The notes: a model not told the origin generated them from the sequence alone. A stretch of 64,000 nucleotides of DNA from Zygnema cylindricum (GCA_037447655.1 JBBHKE010000954.1:1-64000), one strand, 5' to 3'. Positions 1 to 12,393 are shown, numbered from the stretch's first letter. Numbers and translations: made by a program.

Positions 1-625
1 TCCCTCTCTCCCAGCCTCCCTCTCTGTCTCTCCCCATCCCTCCCTCCCTCCCTTCCTCACCTGATTAGACGGATCTCTCTCTTCCTCCCTCTCTCCTTCC
101 CTCCCACTCCCTCCCTCTCTCCCTCCCTCCCCCTCCCTCCCTCCCTCTCTCCCTCCATTCCTCCCTCACCAGATTAGACAGATCTCTTTCTTCCTCTCTC
201 TCTCCCTCCCTCCCTCTCCCTCCCTCCCTCCCTCACCTGGTTGTGCGGAAAATCTATGGCGTGGACTTGAGACACCCCGGTCCTCCGACTGTACCATATG
301 TGCTGCCCCACCAGTATTAGTGTGGTGCCTGTGTACATCTGCAAATTGAAAAAATTAAAAAAAAAGACAAATAAGAAGAATGTAACTAAAAACTGCAGAG
401 GAAAAAAGAGCAAAGGAGACAAAGGAGAGGAATACAGAGAGGAACAAGAGAAAAGGGAAAGAAATAAAGGGATATATGTCAAAGTGGAAGGATATGAAAG
501 AAAGAGGAAAAGAATGGGAAGTGAAAGAACATGGAAATGAAGAAGGAAAAAAAGGAAATAGAATCTTATGAGGAGAGGGAGGGGGAGAGGGAGGGGGAGA
601 GGGAGAGGGAGAGGGAAAGAGGGAG
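1..625. repeat. CT/GA-rich microsatellites at window edge
   Basis: Bases 1-240 are almost pure CCCT/CCTCT runs on the plus strand. Bases 556-625 are GGGAGA runs. The stretch between is A-rich with no convincing exon. It lies downstream of the last resolved exon of the minus-strand PQ-loop gene, so it may be intron or 3' flank. Similar pyrimidine runs occur inside introns of other genes here, for example just after the donor of PEX19 intron 1. Confidence 0.8.
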
Positions 626-835
626 AGGCTCCTCTATGCCCACACAAGTAAGTATACCCGTAGACATCATAATGACTTTCGGATAAGGAATCGAGCATAA
701 AATAGAATATAAATTGAAAGAAGACTCAATCTGAAACACCGACCGAGAGCATGAAGAATTTCAAAAAAAAAAAAAAAAACTAACTTAGTCTAGTAAAACC
801 TAATTTGTAATTTAAACATCGTAGAAAAAACTTAC

Positions 836-1967
836 CACGGCAGTATAAAACTGTGTCGGAAGCTGCTCGAGAAAAAAAGAGTTACCGTGCCATTCCCATG
901 CACCCAAAACATGAAAAACAACACCAAATATAAATAAAAAAAACAAAAAAAAACAAAAAACAACATGAGCGCAAAACAGAACAATATCAAGAAAGTAGTT
1001 ATGACTATAGGGAGTCAATTAATCCCACAAACCGTCAATACAAAACAAAAATCATGAGTTTTTTAGTTTTCTGGGATACCGTCACATTTTCACTTCTAGA
1101 GATAAGAATGGGAGTTAATGGGCGAATGCAACTATTATTGTAGCTTTACATAAGTTTTCAACTGTTTATGCTTATGGTACTTGTAGACAATGGAACTTAA
1201 GCTTTTGCTATTTGTGACGAATGAAGCACCTAAGCTTATTTCATTTGAGGGCCGTAGCTTAACCTCCTGCTATTTGTGGACTATGAAAATTCTTAAGACT
1301 ATACTATTTGTCGACTCTGGGAATTCTTAACACTATACTATTTGTTGACTTTGGGAATTCTTAACCTTGGGAATTCTTAATACTACACTATTTGTTGACC
1401 TTGAAAAATCTAAGATCATACTATTTGCTGACTTTGGGAATTCTTAAGACTGTATTATCTGTAGACCTTGAGAATTCTTAATCGGAGGATATCAAGATGA
1501 AGTCAGATCGCACAACTAAAAAGTAAAGACAAAGAAAGTGTCAGTTAGGATTAGGTGAACCACACATATTGCAACAAATAGTGACAGTTTTGTTATTTGT
1601 TTAAAAACTCACCGTAACAGGATCCATTAAGCAGCCCACCAAATTAAAAACATCTCTGATACCCAAAAACCAAATATGACAAATCTCTCCCAAAATTAGC
1701 ATTGGCACTAAACATTTTCGTTTTTAAAGGGCACAAAATGGATATCTAACGAAGATAAAAGCTGTGGAAAAGAAATTTTGGGTTCAAATAATTGACTTTC
1801 ACCAGAATACAGCAGCTTCCATTCATTTGAAAATAAAAACAAACTCAAAGGTATATTGCAACAATACAGATGATGGGATTTTCAAAAACTGAGTGGAATT
1901 TTCAAAGACACAGTGCTCCTTATAAATACAGAAAGCTGCTACACATCATCCAGTAATGGAGAGGGAT

Positions 1968-2018
<51 letters not shown>

Positions 2019-3156
2019 AAGCCTTGCGTTCAGTCAGATTTTTAGATAACAAGGTTTAGAGGAGATACTTATAATAGAATGCACCACAATAAACACCCGA
2101 GAACGAAGTATGGTCAAGATTACGAGTGTCTACACGAGCAATTTTTCTTGCTTGAGGAGATGTTTTGGACCATAGTATTCTATCTTCCGTACTTTTCTGG
2201 CCCATCCAGACTAATTACAGCGACCACACCATTAATTGTTATTCATCGCTATTACTAACACTAATTCGGTGCCCAAATTTTTTGCCCTCTGAACATAAAA
2301 TAATGTTCATAATACTAATGGTTTTGTTCTTAATAAGAGAATCAGAATCGTCCATGTCATTCAGATCGGAAATACAATAACCGACTCTAAAACAAAGTCC
2401 TCATAATAATTATTTATTAAGGTTAATAGCGTTTAGCGGTGTAGACGGTCCAAAAGATATAACTAACAATGAATACTGAACAGTTGAGCGTAGAAAACTG
2501 CAGGAGCTGCAAATGCTTAACAAAAAGACCTCAAACAATACAAGAATTAGGAAAACCAGCGACCACTCTGTTTTTTTGTCCATAAAATCATAAACAATAC
2601 TTATAATTGAGTAAAAACGTTTCCATTTACATTCTTCCTTTTCCTTTCCTTTTCCTTTCCTTTCCCTTATTTTTTCCTTTTCTTTTCCTTCCTTTTTATT
2701 GGCAGAAGGTGACTCCTACCCTTCATTCATATCTTTGGTTGAATAAAAGTGAATTGCCATCAAGGTGAAAGATTTAAACGAACATTTTTTACGCAACGAA
2801 AGAAAAAAAGAAAAGGTAAAAGGTAAAACAAACCTGTTTAAGAAACTTCTTTTTTACAGTGTTGCCTAAACTTGAAACTTACGACACCAAAAACAACTTA
2901 AAAAACTTAACTTTAAAAGTTTTTCGACTTACCCGACGGTCCATGTAAGAATGAAAGCCAATGAAACTCCTTCGGAGTTACCGGCTTTCCAATTGGCGAT
3001 AATTTGAGGAATTTCGGCGATTCCCCAACAAAAAATACTTAAAAGACCAAAATAAAAAGATATTTCGTCGTGAGCATTACATACGCAGTCTCCAAAATAT
3101 TTATAAGTCCATTCGGAACAACCGGATTCTAGAGGACAATGCTCGGGAAGCCCCAT
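836..3156 (-). CDS. PQ-loop repeat amino-acid transporter (vacuolar/lysosomal type), 5' part
   Basis: Three exons join in frame on the minus strand. Exon 1 is 3156-2933: its ATG opens a frame with a PQ-loop (Pro50-Gln51 in the segment AEIPQIIANWKAGNSEG) and ends at donor GTAAGT. Exon 2 is 1655-1613, 43 nt, between tatcag and GTGAGT, and encodes GDVFNLVGCLMDPVT. Exon 3 is 862-836, only 27 nt, between gagcag and GTAAGT, and encodes LPTQFYTAV. Together they give 98 residues that match the first PQ-loop and following helix of the PQLC2/Ypq1/plant PQ-loop family, which exports cationic amino acids from vacuoles or lysosomes. The family is normally about 300-400 aa, so the C-terminal two thirds are missing. 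They may lie left of the window or in exons I could not place below 830. An in-frame upstream Met at 3264 would add a lysine-rich tail from a poly-AAG/AAA run, so the Met at 3156 is preferred. Confidence 0.85.
1160..1480. repeat. Intronic minisatellite, unit about 36-40 bp
   Basis: A degenerate tandem repeat has the core gggaattcttaa followed by actatactatttgt and a gac spacer. Six to eight units are recognisable by eye. It lies in the PQ-loop gene intron between exons 2 and 3. Confidence 0.75.
1964..2014. repeat. (TA)n microsatellite
   Basis: About 50 bp of nearly pure TA, broken by one extra A. It lies in the 1.3-kb intron between exons 1 and 2 of the PQ-loop gene. The rest of that intron (1656-2932) is AT-rich and shows no exon. 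Around 2240-2290 it holds a copy of a short motif (actaattcggtgcc) that also occurs at 28940-28960. Confidence 0.8.
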
Positions 3157-4703
3157 ACTATTCCTGTTCTTTCTTTTTTTCTTCTTCTTCTTTTTTTTTT
3201 TTTCCTTTTTTCTTTTTGTTTCCTTTACTTTTCTTCTTTTCTTCGAGAGGATGAAAAAACTCACTTTTCCCTTCCTAGATTATAAAGAGATTTAAGAAAA
3301 TTAGGAAAACTAAGAAAATAAAAAAAGCTGGTTACATAAAACGTCACTGAAAAGTCATGAAAATCGAAAGTAAGCAAACAAGCAATATACTTAGCTTTAT
3401 CTCTTAGGAATAGTTCCCCCTAATTTTCCGTGAGTGTAGCCCTAAAAAAACCCTAAAATATTTCCTGAACAGTTGAAAAGAGATAAAAGAAGTTGACAAT
3501 TTACAAAAAGTCTTTAAAATACGCGAGAGTTAATAAGTGTCTTCTTCCGAGCATGATTCACACGCCATAAAAATCTTCGCCTTCCATTACTTTTGTCAGC
3601 TATGATTCTTGGGAACAGCTAAGCAACACAAGTGTTCAAAAATTTAGCTAAAAAATCTCCAAAAAGTGACATGTCATCATGAATATGGATTATGGCAACG
3701 CCGAAAGGTCGAATCCGACATGGAGATTCATACGGTATCATTGAGAGTTTCAGAAAAGGTACAGTTTGTACAATGAATCTGAAAGCTAATTCCTGTGAGC
3801 AGTTAGGGCGGGTCTCCGTTACGAACATATTTGAATCTGGTTCGTTGTCGTTAACTGAAAGCTAAGGGTTGTATTGATAAGTCAGGGCGTTCTTTGGGAC
3901 GCTTTCAACAATGTTATCTACGTGACAACGAAACAGATTCGAATGTGTTTGTAATGGGAACTCGCCTTTAACGGGGATCTAAGCGACGTCCGTACCGTAT
4001 TTAAACTTGTTAACTGCCAATGTTGACCAAACAGGCTGTCGCGTGTGGACAGCGTACAGAAAGTGCGTCAACGCCGCATTCTTGGGGGCAGCACTGTTCG
4101 CAGAAGGGCGTCCTCACTTCGCGCAGGATTTTACGTCAGCAAGTACATAAATTTGTCAAAACATACAAATCTGTCAAAACTTTGACGGTAAGGACTTTTG
4201 TCCACAGACTCCGTAAGAATGATTCATCTTGTCACGCAACTGCCTTGACTACACCGGGAATCGCTATTAGTGTTACTAACAGTAATTCAGCGCCCCTAAA
4301 TCTTGACGCTCGAACCTAGAACAGAATTAATAGTTCTATTTTTTCCATTAAAAGCTAAATGCTTAAATTTTAATTTCTGTCAATTACGGTGGCGTTCCAT
4401 CAGGAAATTCTGTAATCGTACGAACAACATTAAAGAATGCTACACTTTGAACGCTGTTCTCTCGCGCAGAGTTTGTAATCCACGTGCTCAGAAATGAGTG
4501 GTACCACGTAAGATAAGATCGTATATTGAAAATAGACAAGTATTTTTAACACCGACCAACTTCAACTCGAAATCGTCATTTGCATACCATATACGTGCGG
4601 AGCAGGGCATCGTACCACACACATTTTGTACTCTTTGCAAACGCTTGTCAAATGCCAGCTCGCTATTTGCAACGCTTGTCAGATGCTAGCTCATCATTTT
4701 TAG
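3157..4703. other. Intergenic, no gene seen; isolated MITE end at 4252
   Basis: This holds the upstream region of the PQ-loop gene, with poly-A/T and CTT tracts at 3165-3245. It then holds about 1 kb of moderate-GC DNA with no exon I can defend. At 4252 a TA-preceded CACCGGGAATCGCTATTAGT matches the ends of the MITE superfamily described below, but I found no partner end. Confidence 0.55.
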
Positions 4704-5496
4704 TAGTGTTAGGTATCGGGTAAATTCATATCGCGATAATTCGATATTCGATAAATCCAATATCGATAGAGCAGAATCCTCGATATATCGTACCGAGACC
4801 AACATAAACCATCGCGATATATATCGCGATGCATAGTATTTTTTAAGTTTAGTATTTTATATTTTTATATAACATGTTATTTTAGCGAAAAAGATATATA
4901 CATGTGACTTAAAGGTAGACGCCGCAAAATGTAACCGACAAAAAAGTGTTAATTCTGTAATTCTTATAATTACTTGTTTGGGGTATGGTTACATCAGGCG
5001 GTCTCTGTAATTGTACGGACAAAAAAAATTATGTATTACAGAGGCCTCAGTTACATCACGTAACGTATGTAAACAAGTTTTTTACATACGTGTTTGATTT
5101 GAGTGGTTCCTTGACGATCAAATCTCTAAAATCGTCAAAAAAATGAAACCTGACCATTTTCGTATGGAAATCCGTACTTGCGTATTATGTGCGTGTACTT
5201 CGCAAGTGTACCGCTTCAATGTACCTCAAAGATCTCCTTCACTCTGTTGACTTTCAAGGAAAAACCGTTCTTCTTTTCGGCAAAACTTTGTCCGAAGGCA
5301 CGTGACTTTGGTGACCTGTGATTTTTTTTTCTGTTTTTTATGCTTCGATATATTGGCGATACGATATTTCGGCAATATGTAAGCAATATATTGCGATATT
5401 TTGATTTTCGATATATAGAAGCGATATATCGATTATCGGGTACCTGAAATTCGATATATATCGATATCGGCAAATTGTCCTCGATACCCAACACTA
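4704..5496. mobile_element. hAT-like non-autonomous element A1 (793 bp)
   Basis: Terminal inverted repeats begin TAGTGTTaGGTATCGGG and end CGATACCCAACACTA. The element is flanked by a perfect 8-bp duplication, atttttag (4696-4703 and 5497-5504). The 8-bp duplication and the TAGTGTTG end fit the hAT superfamily. Subterminal DNA is rich in short palindromes such as atatcgcgat and tcgatatatcga, likely transposase-binding or fold-back repeats. No transposase frame is present. A second copy at 12404-13196 has exactly the same length. Confidence 0.9.
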
Positions 5497-5504
5497 ATTT
5501 TTAG

Positions 5505-6029
5505 GGTTTTTTCTTTTTCGCGTGACGAATGAGCGCTTCCACAAATAGTGTGACGAATGGCCGATAACAAAAATAGCGCGACGAAAGCTCGTTACGAGAT
5601 CACTTTCGTGATTTCCGTTGGATTTTTATAATGCATATATCATGTGCGAAATTTTTCAATTTCCGTTTGTTTGTCGTCGTGACACGTACATTCTTTATCC
5701 AACATGTCGCTGCTCAATTTTTTATGTAAATGGTGATATACCTCCTCGAGGTACACCACCATTTACATAAACTTTCGAAGCGAATGCTTCGCGAAAAAAC
5801 ATCCAACATTCATTGTTACCTCCCAAACCTTTGGAAAATGTTGGCAAGATTCTCTGTAATGTTGTTCGCGTATAAAAACAAAATAAAAGGTACGCGTAGT
5901 ACGGATAGGTTAGGATTTATGTAAACAACCTCACCTTTTGTCTGATGGAACGCCACCCTTACTCTAATTTGGACAGTTTAAAAATAGTGTTATGTACAAA
6001 ATGTATCAGCTCACACTAAAACTACAGTA
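5505..6029. other. Intergenic repeat-derived DNA
   Basis: No gene is seen. It contains an inverted pair around 5730-5770 (aatggtg / ccaccattt, with the facing strings acctcctcgaggt). This looks like a short fold-back end. Confidence 0.4.
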
Positions 6030-6645
6030 CACCGCGAATCGTAATTAGAATAAGAAAAAAATAGAGTAAATAAACAAAAAAATACAATTTGAGTGATGAA
6101 CTATAATTTGTGTGATACAACTTTTTCACAAAGGAAGTTTACTCTAAATTATTTAAGTACTATATATTTGGGTTATGTCGGCGATAATTATCCGCGCTGA
6201 AATTATGAACACTTACTTACGTAGATGTATAAAATCAACCAGTCCGTATAGTTTGACGCCATCATGACGTTAGTACGGTTTGCCGCGCTGAATGTCAGTT
6301 AATGTTCACACTAACGACGATGTTGTCGACGGACGAGAGTTATGCGAATGGCTTTTTTTTCGATGTGATTGGTTTTTTGTTTAGTGCGATTTCACGTGCG
6401 AGCGTGATTATGTTAAATCATTATTTGTACCTTTTAACTTATAAAAATACAATTTTGCACGGTCGGACGTCGTCCGTTCTCCACAATATTTAAAAAGAAC
6501 CTATGTTAGATTTTTTTACGCTAATTAAACCTTACCTTAAATAGAATAATGAAAAAATTAGAATCATTTACTCTATTTAAGGTGATAGAGTCAAAATTCA
6601 CGGCGATCGAATTAGGGTTATATACTCTAATTACGATTCGCGGTG
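6030..6645. mobile_element. TA-flanked MITE, subfamily C, copy 1 (616 bp)
   Basis: The ends are CACCGCGAATCGTAATTAGA and its inverse TCTAATTACGATTCGCGGTG (one end slightly diverged), with TA on both sides. Copy 2 lies at 38934-39549 and is the same length, 616 bp, with matching interior such as the gtatagtttgacg and ttatttgtacctttt segments. No coding frame is present. TA duplication with inverted ends suggests mobilisation by a Tc1/mariner-type or other TA-targeting transposase. Confidence 0.88.
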
Positions 6646-7735
6646 TATAGTACTCCATATTTCCTACAGATATACAGAAAAAAGTGTCAGATCGTAAAAA
6701 CATAATTTAATTTAATTTAGATTTATGTGAACAAAGGCAATAGCGGCTACAATGCGGGTATGTGTATCTAAATTAGTGTTGATTACCGGGAGTATAAATT
6801 ATTAAATTAAATTTTCTCTGATTTATGTTGACGCTAGGCCCTTTGAACCCTAAAATAGAGTTTATAACACTCTTTGTTTCTTTACTCTAATAATTTCACT
6901 ACACTAATAGCGATTCACGGTGTACTTTCAGTTTTTCGCTTAGATAAATTAAGCAGTCTACCGGCTACGGGTGAAGCTCCATCAAAGTGAGGTTGTCTAC
7001 AAAATTCCGTACCTTTCGTAACAACAAGACAGAAGATCCGACCAAGATTCTCAAAATGCCCAGGAGTTAACAGCGACCGTTGGATTATGTTTGGATATTC
7101 ATCCGCGAAGCGATCGCTTCATCGGGTTCTGTATCTGGGGACCCACCTTGGGGCGGTGGCTTAGTCAGCCACAAAACGTGCAAAACCCTTACACGTGAAT
7201 TATATAGATGCGTGTCAAGATGGAATGCACCGTGAATCGCTATTAGTGTTAATGTTTCAAAGCATTGTAGTCGCCTTCGTCTCTGGTGGCAACGATGATT
7301 GATCGTCGATTGTTTTTGTGTAAGATCGTGAGCCGTTGAGTGATTTGAGTTTTGATTGGCTTTGTCATGCTCCATTTTGATGTAATGAAAAGAGCCACGT
7401 GGCACATTTCTATTTGTTGTATTTCGCGTGGTTGTAGTGGTATAATAAAAGGACAAACAAAATCGACGTCACGCCAAAATGTCGTGATATCAATACCGTA
7501 GAGTACAATAACTTACAGTATCGTACTTTTAAATTTTGCGCGTGCGATCCGTCACATCACGCCACGCTTGTCGTGTTATCAATATCCGTACACTTCCGGA
7601 AACGGATTGATACGTGGAGTACATGTAACTCCTACGACAAATTGTGACGCTCCTATTGGTCCGCGTGTACAAAAACGAAAGGCCCTTGGCAACCAAAGGG
7701 CAAAGCACCGGTCGCCGGCGACTATTTTTTTCATA
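6646..7735. other. Repeat remnants, no gene
   Basis: At 6898-6925 there is an unpaired right end (actaatagcgattcacggtgta). At 7228 there is an unpaired left end (CACCGTGAATCGCTATTAGT) of the CACCG superfamily. The DNA at 7250-7480 is repeated in inverse orientation near 34220-34290. Translated stretches there share a peptide only because the DNA is repetitive. Confidence 0.55.
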
Positions 7736-8929
7736 GATGTCTCATTCGTATGGATTTTGACATTTTTACGAAATTTCGTTAATTTTTTCAGTTTTTTCAT
7801 CTTTCGTAAAATGCGTATAGTTTTCGTACGAATATTGTGTACGTATTAAATGTACGGAAGATTCCAAAAAGAGACGTCGCTTCATTTCCGCGCGCGAAGA
7901 CAGTCTCGTCCAAAGCTGTCCAACTCATACGGATTTGGACTTTTTTACGAAAAGTAGATGTCACTTTCTTACTTTTCGTAAATTTCGTACAGTTTTTGTT
8001 GTACGAAAATGAGCGGAGATGTACGAAAATATACGAAAGTGTCAAACAAGAAATCCTTCAAAAATGTGAAAAAGAACTGAAAATATAAGGTAATGTATGA
8101 CACTATACGGAAAGTGTACAGTAAAAGCCTTCAAAATAGGGAAAATTTAGGCAGCTGTACTGAAATATACGGGTAAAGTACAAAAATGTACCTTGAAAGT
8201 TGAAAACCCTAAAATTCCCCCCTCAAATAACCCTAAAATGTACAATCATATACGAATACCGTATATAAATGTACAAAACAATGTACGGGTGCAAAAATGT
8301 TATCAACATTTCAAAATCGTTCAGTGCGCACTGTACGTAATACTCATAAGTTTACTCCGTGCGTAATATGCGCACGGGACATCAACGTCTGGTCGTTTGG
8401 TTTCGTTTATAGCTTTTGTCATCGTATTTTTCATTAGTGATTAAATATTTAAATGTAGTGTTGGGTATCGAGGACCCATTGCCGATATTCGATATATATC
8501 GAATTTCAGGTACCCGATATTCGATATATCGCTTCGATATATCGAATTTCAAATTATCGCGATGTATTGCCGATATATCGCCAATATATCGTATCGTCGA
8601 TATATCGAAGCTAAAAAAAAAAAAAAATAATAATAATCCCACAGGTTTTCAAAGCCTCATGACTTTGGACAAAGTGACTGTAAAATCTTTGCCGGAAAGA
8701 AATACGGTTTTTCCTGAAAGTCAGCGGAGTGAAGAGATCTTTGAGGTACATTGACGAGGTACACTTGTGAAGTACACGTACGTCAAACGCAAGTACGATT
8801 TTCCATACGAAAAAGGTCGGTTTCTAGATGTTTTATGATTTTTGAGATTTGATAGTCAGCTTACGTGGAGCCATTCATATCCGAACACGTATGTAAAACT
8901 TATTTAGAAACGATACGCGATGTACCCGA

Positions 8930-10132
8930 TGAAACTCTGAGACCTCCATTGGCCCTCAGAGTATGCAGATCCAAAAGAAGCTTATCTAGATAGTGCCGAC
9001 TCCAAGTTAATATAAACCCAAGTGACTGACCCCTTGACAGTCAGAACCCCAATATTGATTCACCCCTGTGAAATAACACTTTCTGTGTGCTCAGTTCCAC
9101 CACAGAATGCAAAGTTAGAATATGAGATTTGGACACATTCACCCACTTTGACTTTCCCTTAGAAATACAGCCACCCTGGCAGACAAAAACTCTGACCGAC
9201 TACACCCCTGTGTAGCCTGGACTCCCCTGAGTCTGCAGCAAAAAGAATCACTGAAAATGGTCAAGTAAATTGATAGTTATGGCTGCCCAAAGTTTGCCAT
9301 TTATACAGGGTGCTCTCTGGGAGAGGCAGTGCCTATCCAAAATTTATCTAAGTCCTATTCCCTCTCTAAAACTCTATCTACTGAAGTACGGCACCAATCA
9401 AATTACTGTGTCGTACAGAAAAGTACAGGTGCCGGTGTACTTTCTGTACGGCCATTGTACGACATGGCCATAATGTCGACACGTGTCATATCCGGATTTG
9501 TTCCCGTAATCTCCGGAGTTGCCGCAATCCAACGTAGTGTTACCACGTGTCACGCAATGTGGCGGTGATCGCAAACCGCCAAAATCGTACGCCGCGATCT
9601 CGGCATCCTTCGCGGCCGTCCGATCAATTTCGGGTTTCAATCGTGGCCGTCATAAATACCTGCGCGGTATTCTTTCCGGCGTCAAACAAACTGCGCGGTA
9701 TTTATTTCGTAGTAGTACCGTACGTCGTACTTTACATAACTGTTTCTATGTTCTATGCATATAGTTCTAGTTAAATGAATTAGTATTATTGTAACAGTTT
9801 AAATAAACATCATACCCCGTAATATCTAATGTAATTTAGACTATCTGGTTAAGACTACCGGCTGTTGCGATTGAGACAAGTGGCAGGTACCAGGATCAAA
9901 TCCTGGCCCTGTCAAAACTACCTTTTAGAAAAAAAACCCCCTATAAAACAACTGTCTGTCTCCTTCTAGACAGCACAGGCAGCCATGGCTAACATGGCTA
10001 CTCCTTCTCCAGTCTTCAGTGACTGCGACAAGTTTGGGGACTTGAGGAGAAGTTAGAGGCAGGCTGTCAATATCTACTATTTTGCTTTTTATTTTGCAAT
10101 CTCTAGACCTAGAAAATACTTGAATTCCAACA
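8930..10132 (-). mobile_element. Solo LTR of a copia-like family (1203 bp)
   Basis: It starts TGAAACTCTGAGACCTCC and ends TTCCAACA, with a perfect 5-bp duplication cccga on both sides (8925-8929 and 10133-10137). The body is clearly related to, but diverged from, the LTRs at 19116-20157 and 24510-25551. Shared stretches include the tgtacgacatggcc region and the conserved agacctagaaaatact near the end. No internal domain remains, so it is the product of LTR-LTR recombination. The strand is given by element sense, as inferred from the full-length copy. Confidence 0.88.
9845..9918 (+). other. tRNA-like segment inside the solo LTR
   Basis: An A-box-like stretch (tggttaagactaccgg) is followed about 35 nt later by a T-arm-like stem-loop, ccagg-atcaaat-cctgg, with a 7-nt loop. 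This resembles an internal RNA polymerase III promoter (A and B boxes). The same layout is present in both LTRs of the full-length copia at 19875-19945 and 25269-25340. It runs antisense to the element. A full cloverleaf is not evident, so I do not call it a tRNA gene. Confidence 0.4.
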
Positions 10133-10656
10133 CCCGATGCCTCTGTAATGCATAAATTTTGCTGTCCGTACTATTACAGAGACCTCCTCGTGTAACCATA
10201 CCCCAAAAAAGCAATCATTAGAAGTACAGAATTAGTACTTTTTTGTCGGTTACATTTTGCGGCGTCTACCTTTAAATCACGGAACGAAAATCACGGCGTA
10301 CGTGGCGTATTAGACAATTTGTCTTTTTCGCTAAAATAACATATTATATAAAAAAATAAAAATATTAAATTTAAAAAATACTATATATCGCGATATATAT
10401 CGCGATGATTTATGTTGGTCGCGGTACGATACATCGAGAACTCTCCTCGATTGATATTCGATATATCGAATATCGAAATTATCGCGATATGAATTTACCC
10501 GATACCCAACACTATTTAAATGCTTTTCTATGAAGTTGTTTTTAGTATGAAGTCAAATTCGGTCAACGCATTCTAAAAACTATTGAATTTTGTTTCGTGC
10601 GCATAATCGTTATTTTTTGGGCGTTTCATGCGTGCGATGTATGCGCATGAGACATC

Positions 10657-11730
10657 TATGGTTTTTTTCGTCTCTTAAGACATCTTTCCTCCTTACACAT
10701 ATGTCGGATTATGGATCTGACGGTTGCGATTGAAAGGAAATATTTTCAGCTTTCGATTGGCTGTCTGAAATTTAAAAAAGGACAAGTGTGTATGGAGAAA
10801 ACATGTTTTAAGTGGCGAAAAAATCATTAACAACTAATAGCGATACACGGTGTACCAGCTTATCATCACACGTGGCACAAGCCGATGCCTTAGGACAAGG
10901 TGGACGCGAGTCCACCAAAAATCCTTGCCGAAAGATATTTCGTAACGCTCTTTACGCAAATGAAGATATTGCATTACCTTTGGTCGGTATGAAAAATCTT
11001 TGACGATTTCTAACATCTGATCTACATTTACGTGGTACAGTCAAAGAAGAACACGAATGCGAAAGACAGCCAGTAATGCTGTCCGTACATTTACAGGTAC
11101 CTCCCGATGGAACTCAGGCCCAATCAAAAGTGTTTGCTGGCAAAATTATTAACTATTACAAAAAAAACAAAGTGTTAAAAAGCAAGTGGCTCAAACAAAG
11201 TTTCCGATGGAAAAACTATCAGGGTACAAAACGGATAAAATTAAGGAAAAAATAATAGCATTTAAAGACCGCCGCAAAGTGTGTGATACACGTGGATTCG
11301 CAGTTTCCCACACGTGGCAGCTGATCAGCCACGCTTGAAAAAGCGTATCGTACGATTTCTGCACAAGCTGGATAAGAAAAGACGGCAACAGGATTTGATA
11401 ACCTTGACTTTTCCACATCAACCTGATGTCATCAGGAATATATCGCGGGCTATGTACTGTGCCACTCTAGCCAGCTATTTTGTCGCATTATCTTCTGGTT
11501 GACGGGTCACGACAAGGCGTGCTGGACTGTTTTGCTCGTCGAAGTTGTCTTAGCAGCTCTTGCGATGAACCCTTCCGGTTCTATGTCGCAGTTTGGGATA
11601 CCTGACAGCGACTGCGACATAGAAACCCTATATTCTCTGAACTGCGCCGACTGCGCCGCAGCAAGATTCTAACTGGTGCACAGAAACGAAAGAGTTCGAC
11701 TGAGGACTCCAGGCTCGTGATTGGTCTGGA
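10657..11730. other. Truncated 217-bp-type MITE and unassigned DNA
   Basis: 10659-10852 is the body and right end of a subfamily-B MITE. It includes the gatctgacggttgcgattgaaagg core and ends at aatagcgatacacggtg before TA. Its left terminal repeat is missing at the G1 junction. 10855-11730 has no recognisable gene. Short peptides there have no family signal. Confidence 0.6.
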
Positions 11731-12393
11731 CACCGTGCATCGCTGATAGAGTTAGTATATTTTTCGTAGTGTTGTGTATCGGTAAGGATTTGCCGATAAC
11801 CGATATGGGCCATTTTTCGGGTAGCCGATAATCGATATTTCGGTACGGATATGTACGTACGGACCGTACAGATAAAAGTACGGCCAATCATACACGTAAA
11901 TCATAAACAAAAATAAACGTACTGAGGTGCCTACCAATCAGATCATTTGTACAGGCCGAAAGTACAGTAGCCGGCATAATATATGTACGGCTTTAGTACG
12001 GCTCCAGATAAAAAGATGTACCCTTCACATCCGACGTTATGGCTTGTCCCTTTCTTCCTTGGGATCCACTGGAAACCTGCCACGTGTACTACGGACAGAA
12101 AGTACAGAAAGTAAAAATATATCGGTAGCTCTGACCTTTCGATAACCAATAACTATCGGTATCGGTGTTATCGCGATAACTTTTTTACCGATACACAACA
12201 CTACTTTTTTCGCCACTTAAAACATCTTTTGTCCGTACACACTTGTCCGACTTTCAGATGGAGACCGCCAATCCGAAGGTGAGAATCTTACCTTTCAATC
12301 GCAACCGTCATATTCATAATCCGACAAGTGTGTACGGAGAAAAGATGTTTTAAGTGGCAGCAAAAACATTAACACTAATAGCGATTCGCGGTG
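11731..12393. mobile_element. Subfamily-B MITE split by a hAT insertion
   Basis: The left end CACCGTGCATCGCTGATAGA is at 11731 and the right end gcgattcgcggtg is at 12393, followed by TA. Without the 437-bp hAT-like insert (11767-12203) and an 8-bp duplication it is about 218 bp, matching the 217-bp intact copies. Confidence 0.82.
11767..12203. mobile_element. Short hAT-like element (437 bp) inside a MITE
   Basis: The ends are TAGTGTTGTGTATCGG and CCGATACACAACACTA, perfectly inverted. Flanks are atttttcg and cttttttcg, an imperfect 8-bp duplication. Its interior differs from A1-A3, with cggtatcgg-type palindromes, so it is a separate subfamily. Confidence 0.78.

Larger units (their letters stand above)
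8456..10514. mobile_element. hAT-like element A2, interrupted by a solo LTR
   Basis: It begins TAGTGTTGGGTATCGAGG and ends CGATACCCAACACTA. The flanks carry a perfect 8-bp duplication, tttaaatg (8448-8455 and 10515-10522). The total is 2059 bp, but 1208 bp of this is the solo LTR plus its 5-bp duplication. The original element was therefore about 851 bp and matches A1 and A3 internally. Confidence 0.9.
7736..10656. mobile_element. GATGTCTC-ended element G1, carrying a nested hAT and solo LTR
   Basis: The ends are GATGTCTC ... GAGACATC with TA on each side (7734-7735 and 10657-10658). The left subterminal sequence (attcgtatggattttgacat, then acgaaattt) and the right one (cgtttcatgcgtgcg) both recur in inverted order in G2 at 13637-14573. 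Removing the hAT insertion (8456-10514 plus its 8-bp duplication) leaves about 854 bp, close to G2 at 937 bp. No transposase is seen. Confidence 0.8.

Noticed and set aside
174-698. Long minus-strand frame at the left edge, containing SHYDVYGYTYL
   Set aside because: It faintly recalls the segment after the third PQ-loop exon, but it is out of phase with that exon, and most of its length is a CCCT microsatellite.
7085-7456. Minus-strand frame of 123 codons
   Set aside because: It shares a peptide with 34041-34382 only because both are copies of one DNA repeat. No family or conserved-codon signal.
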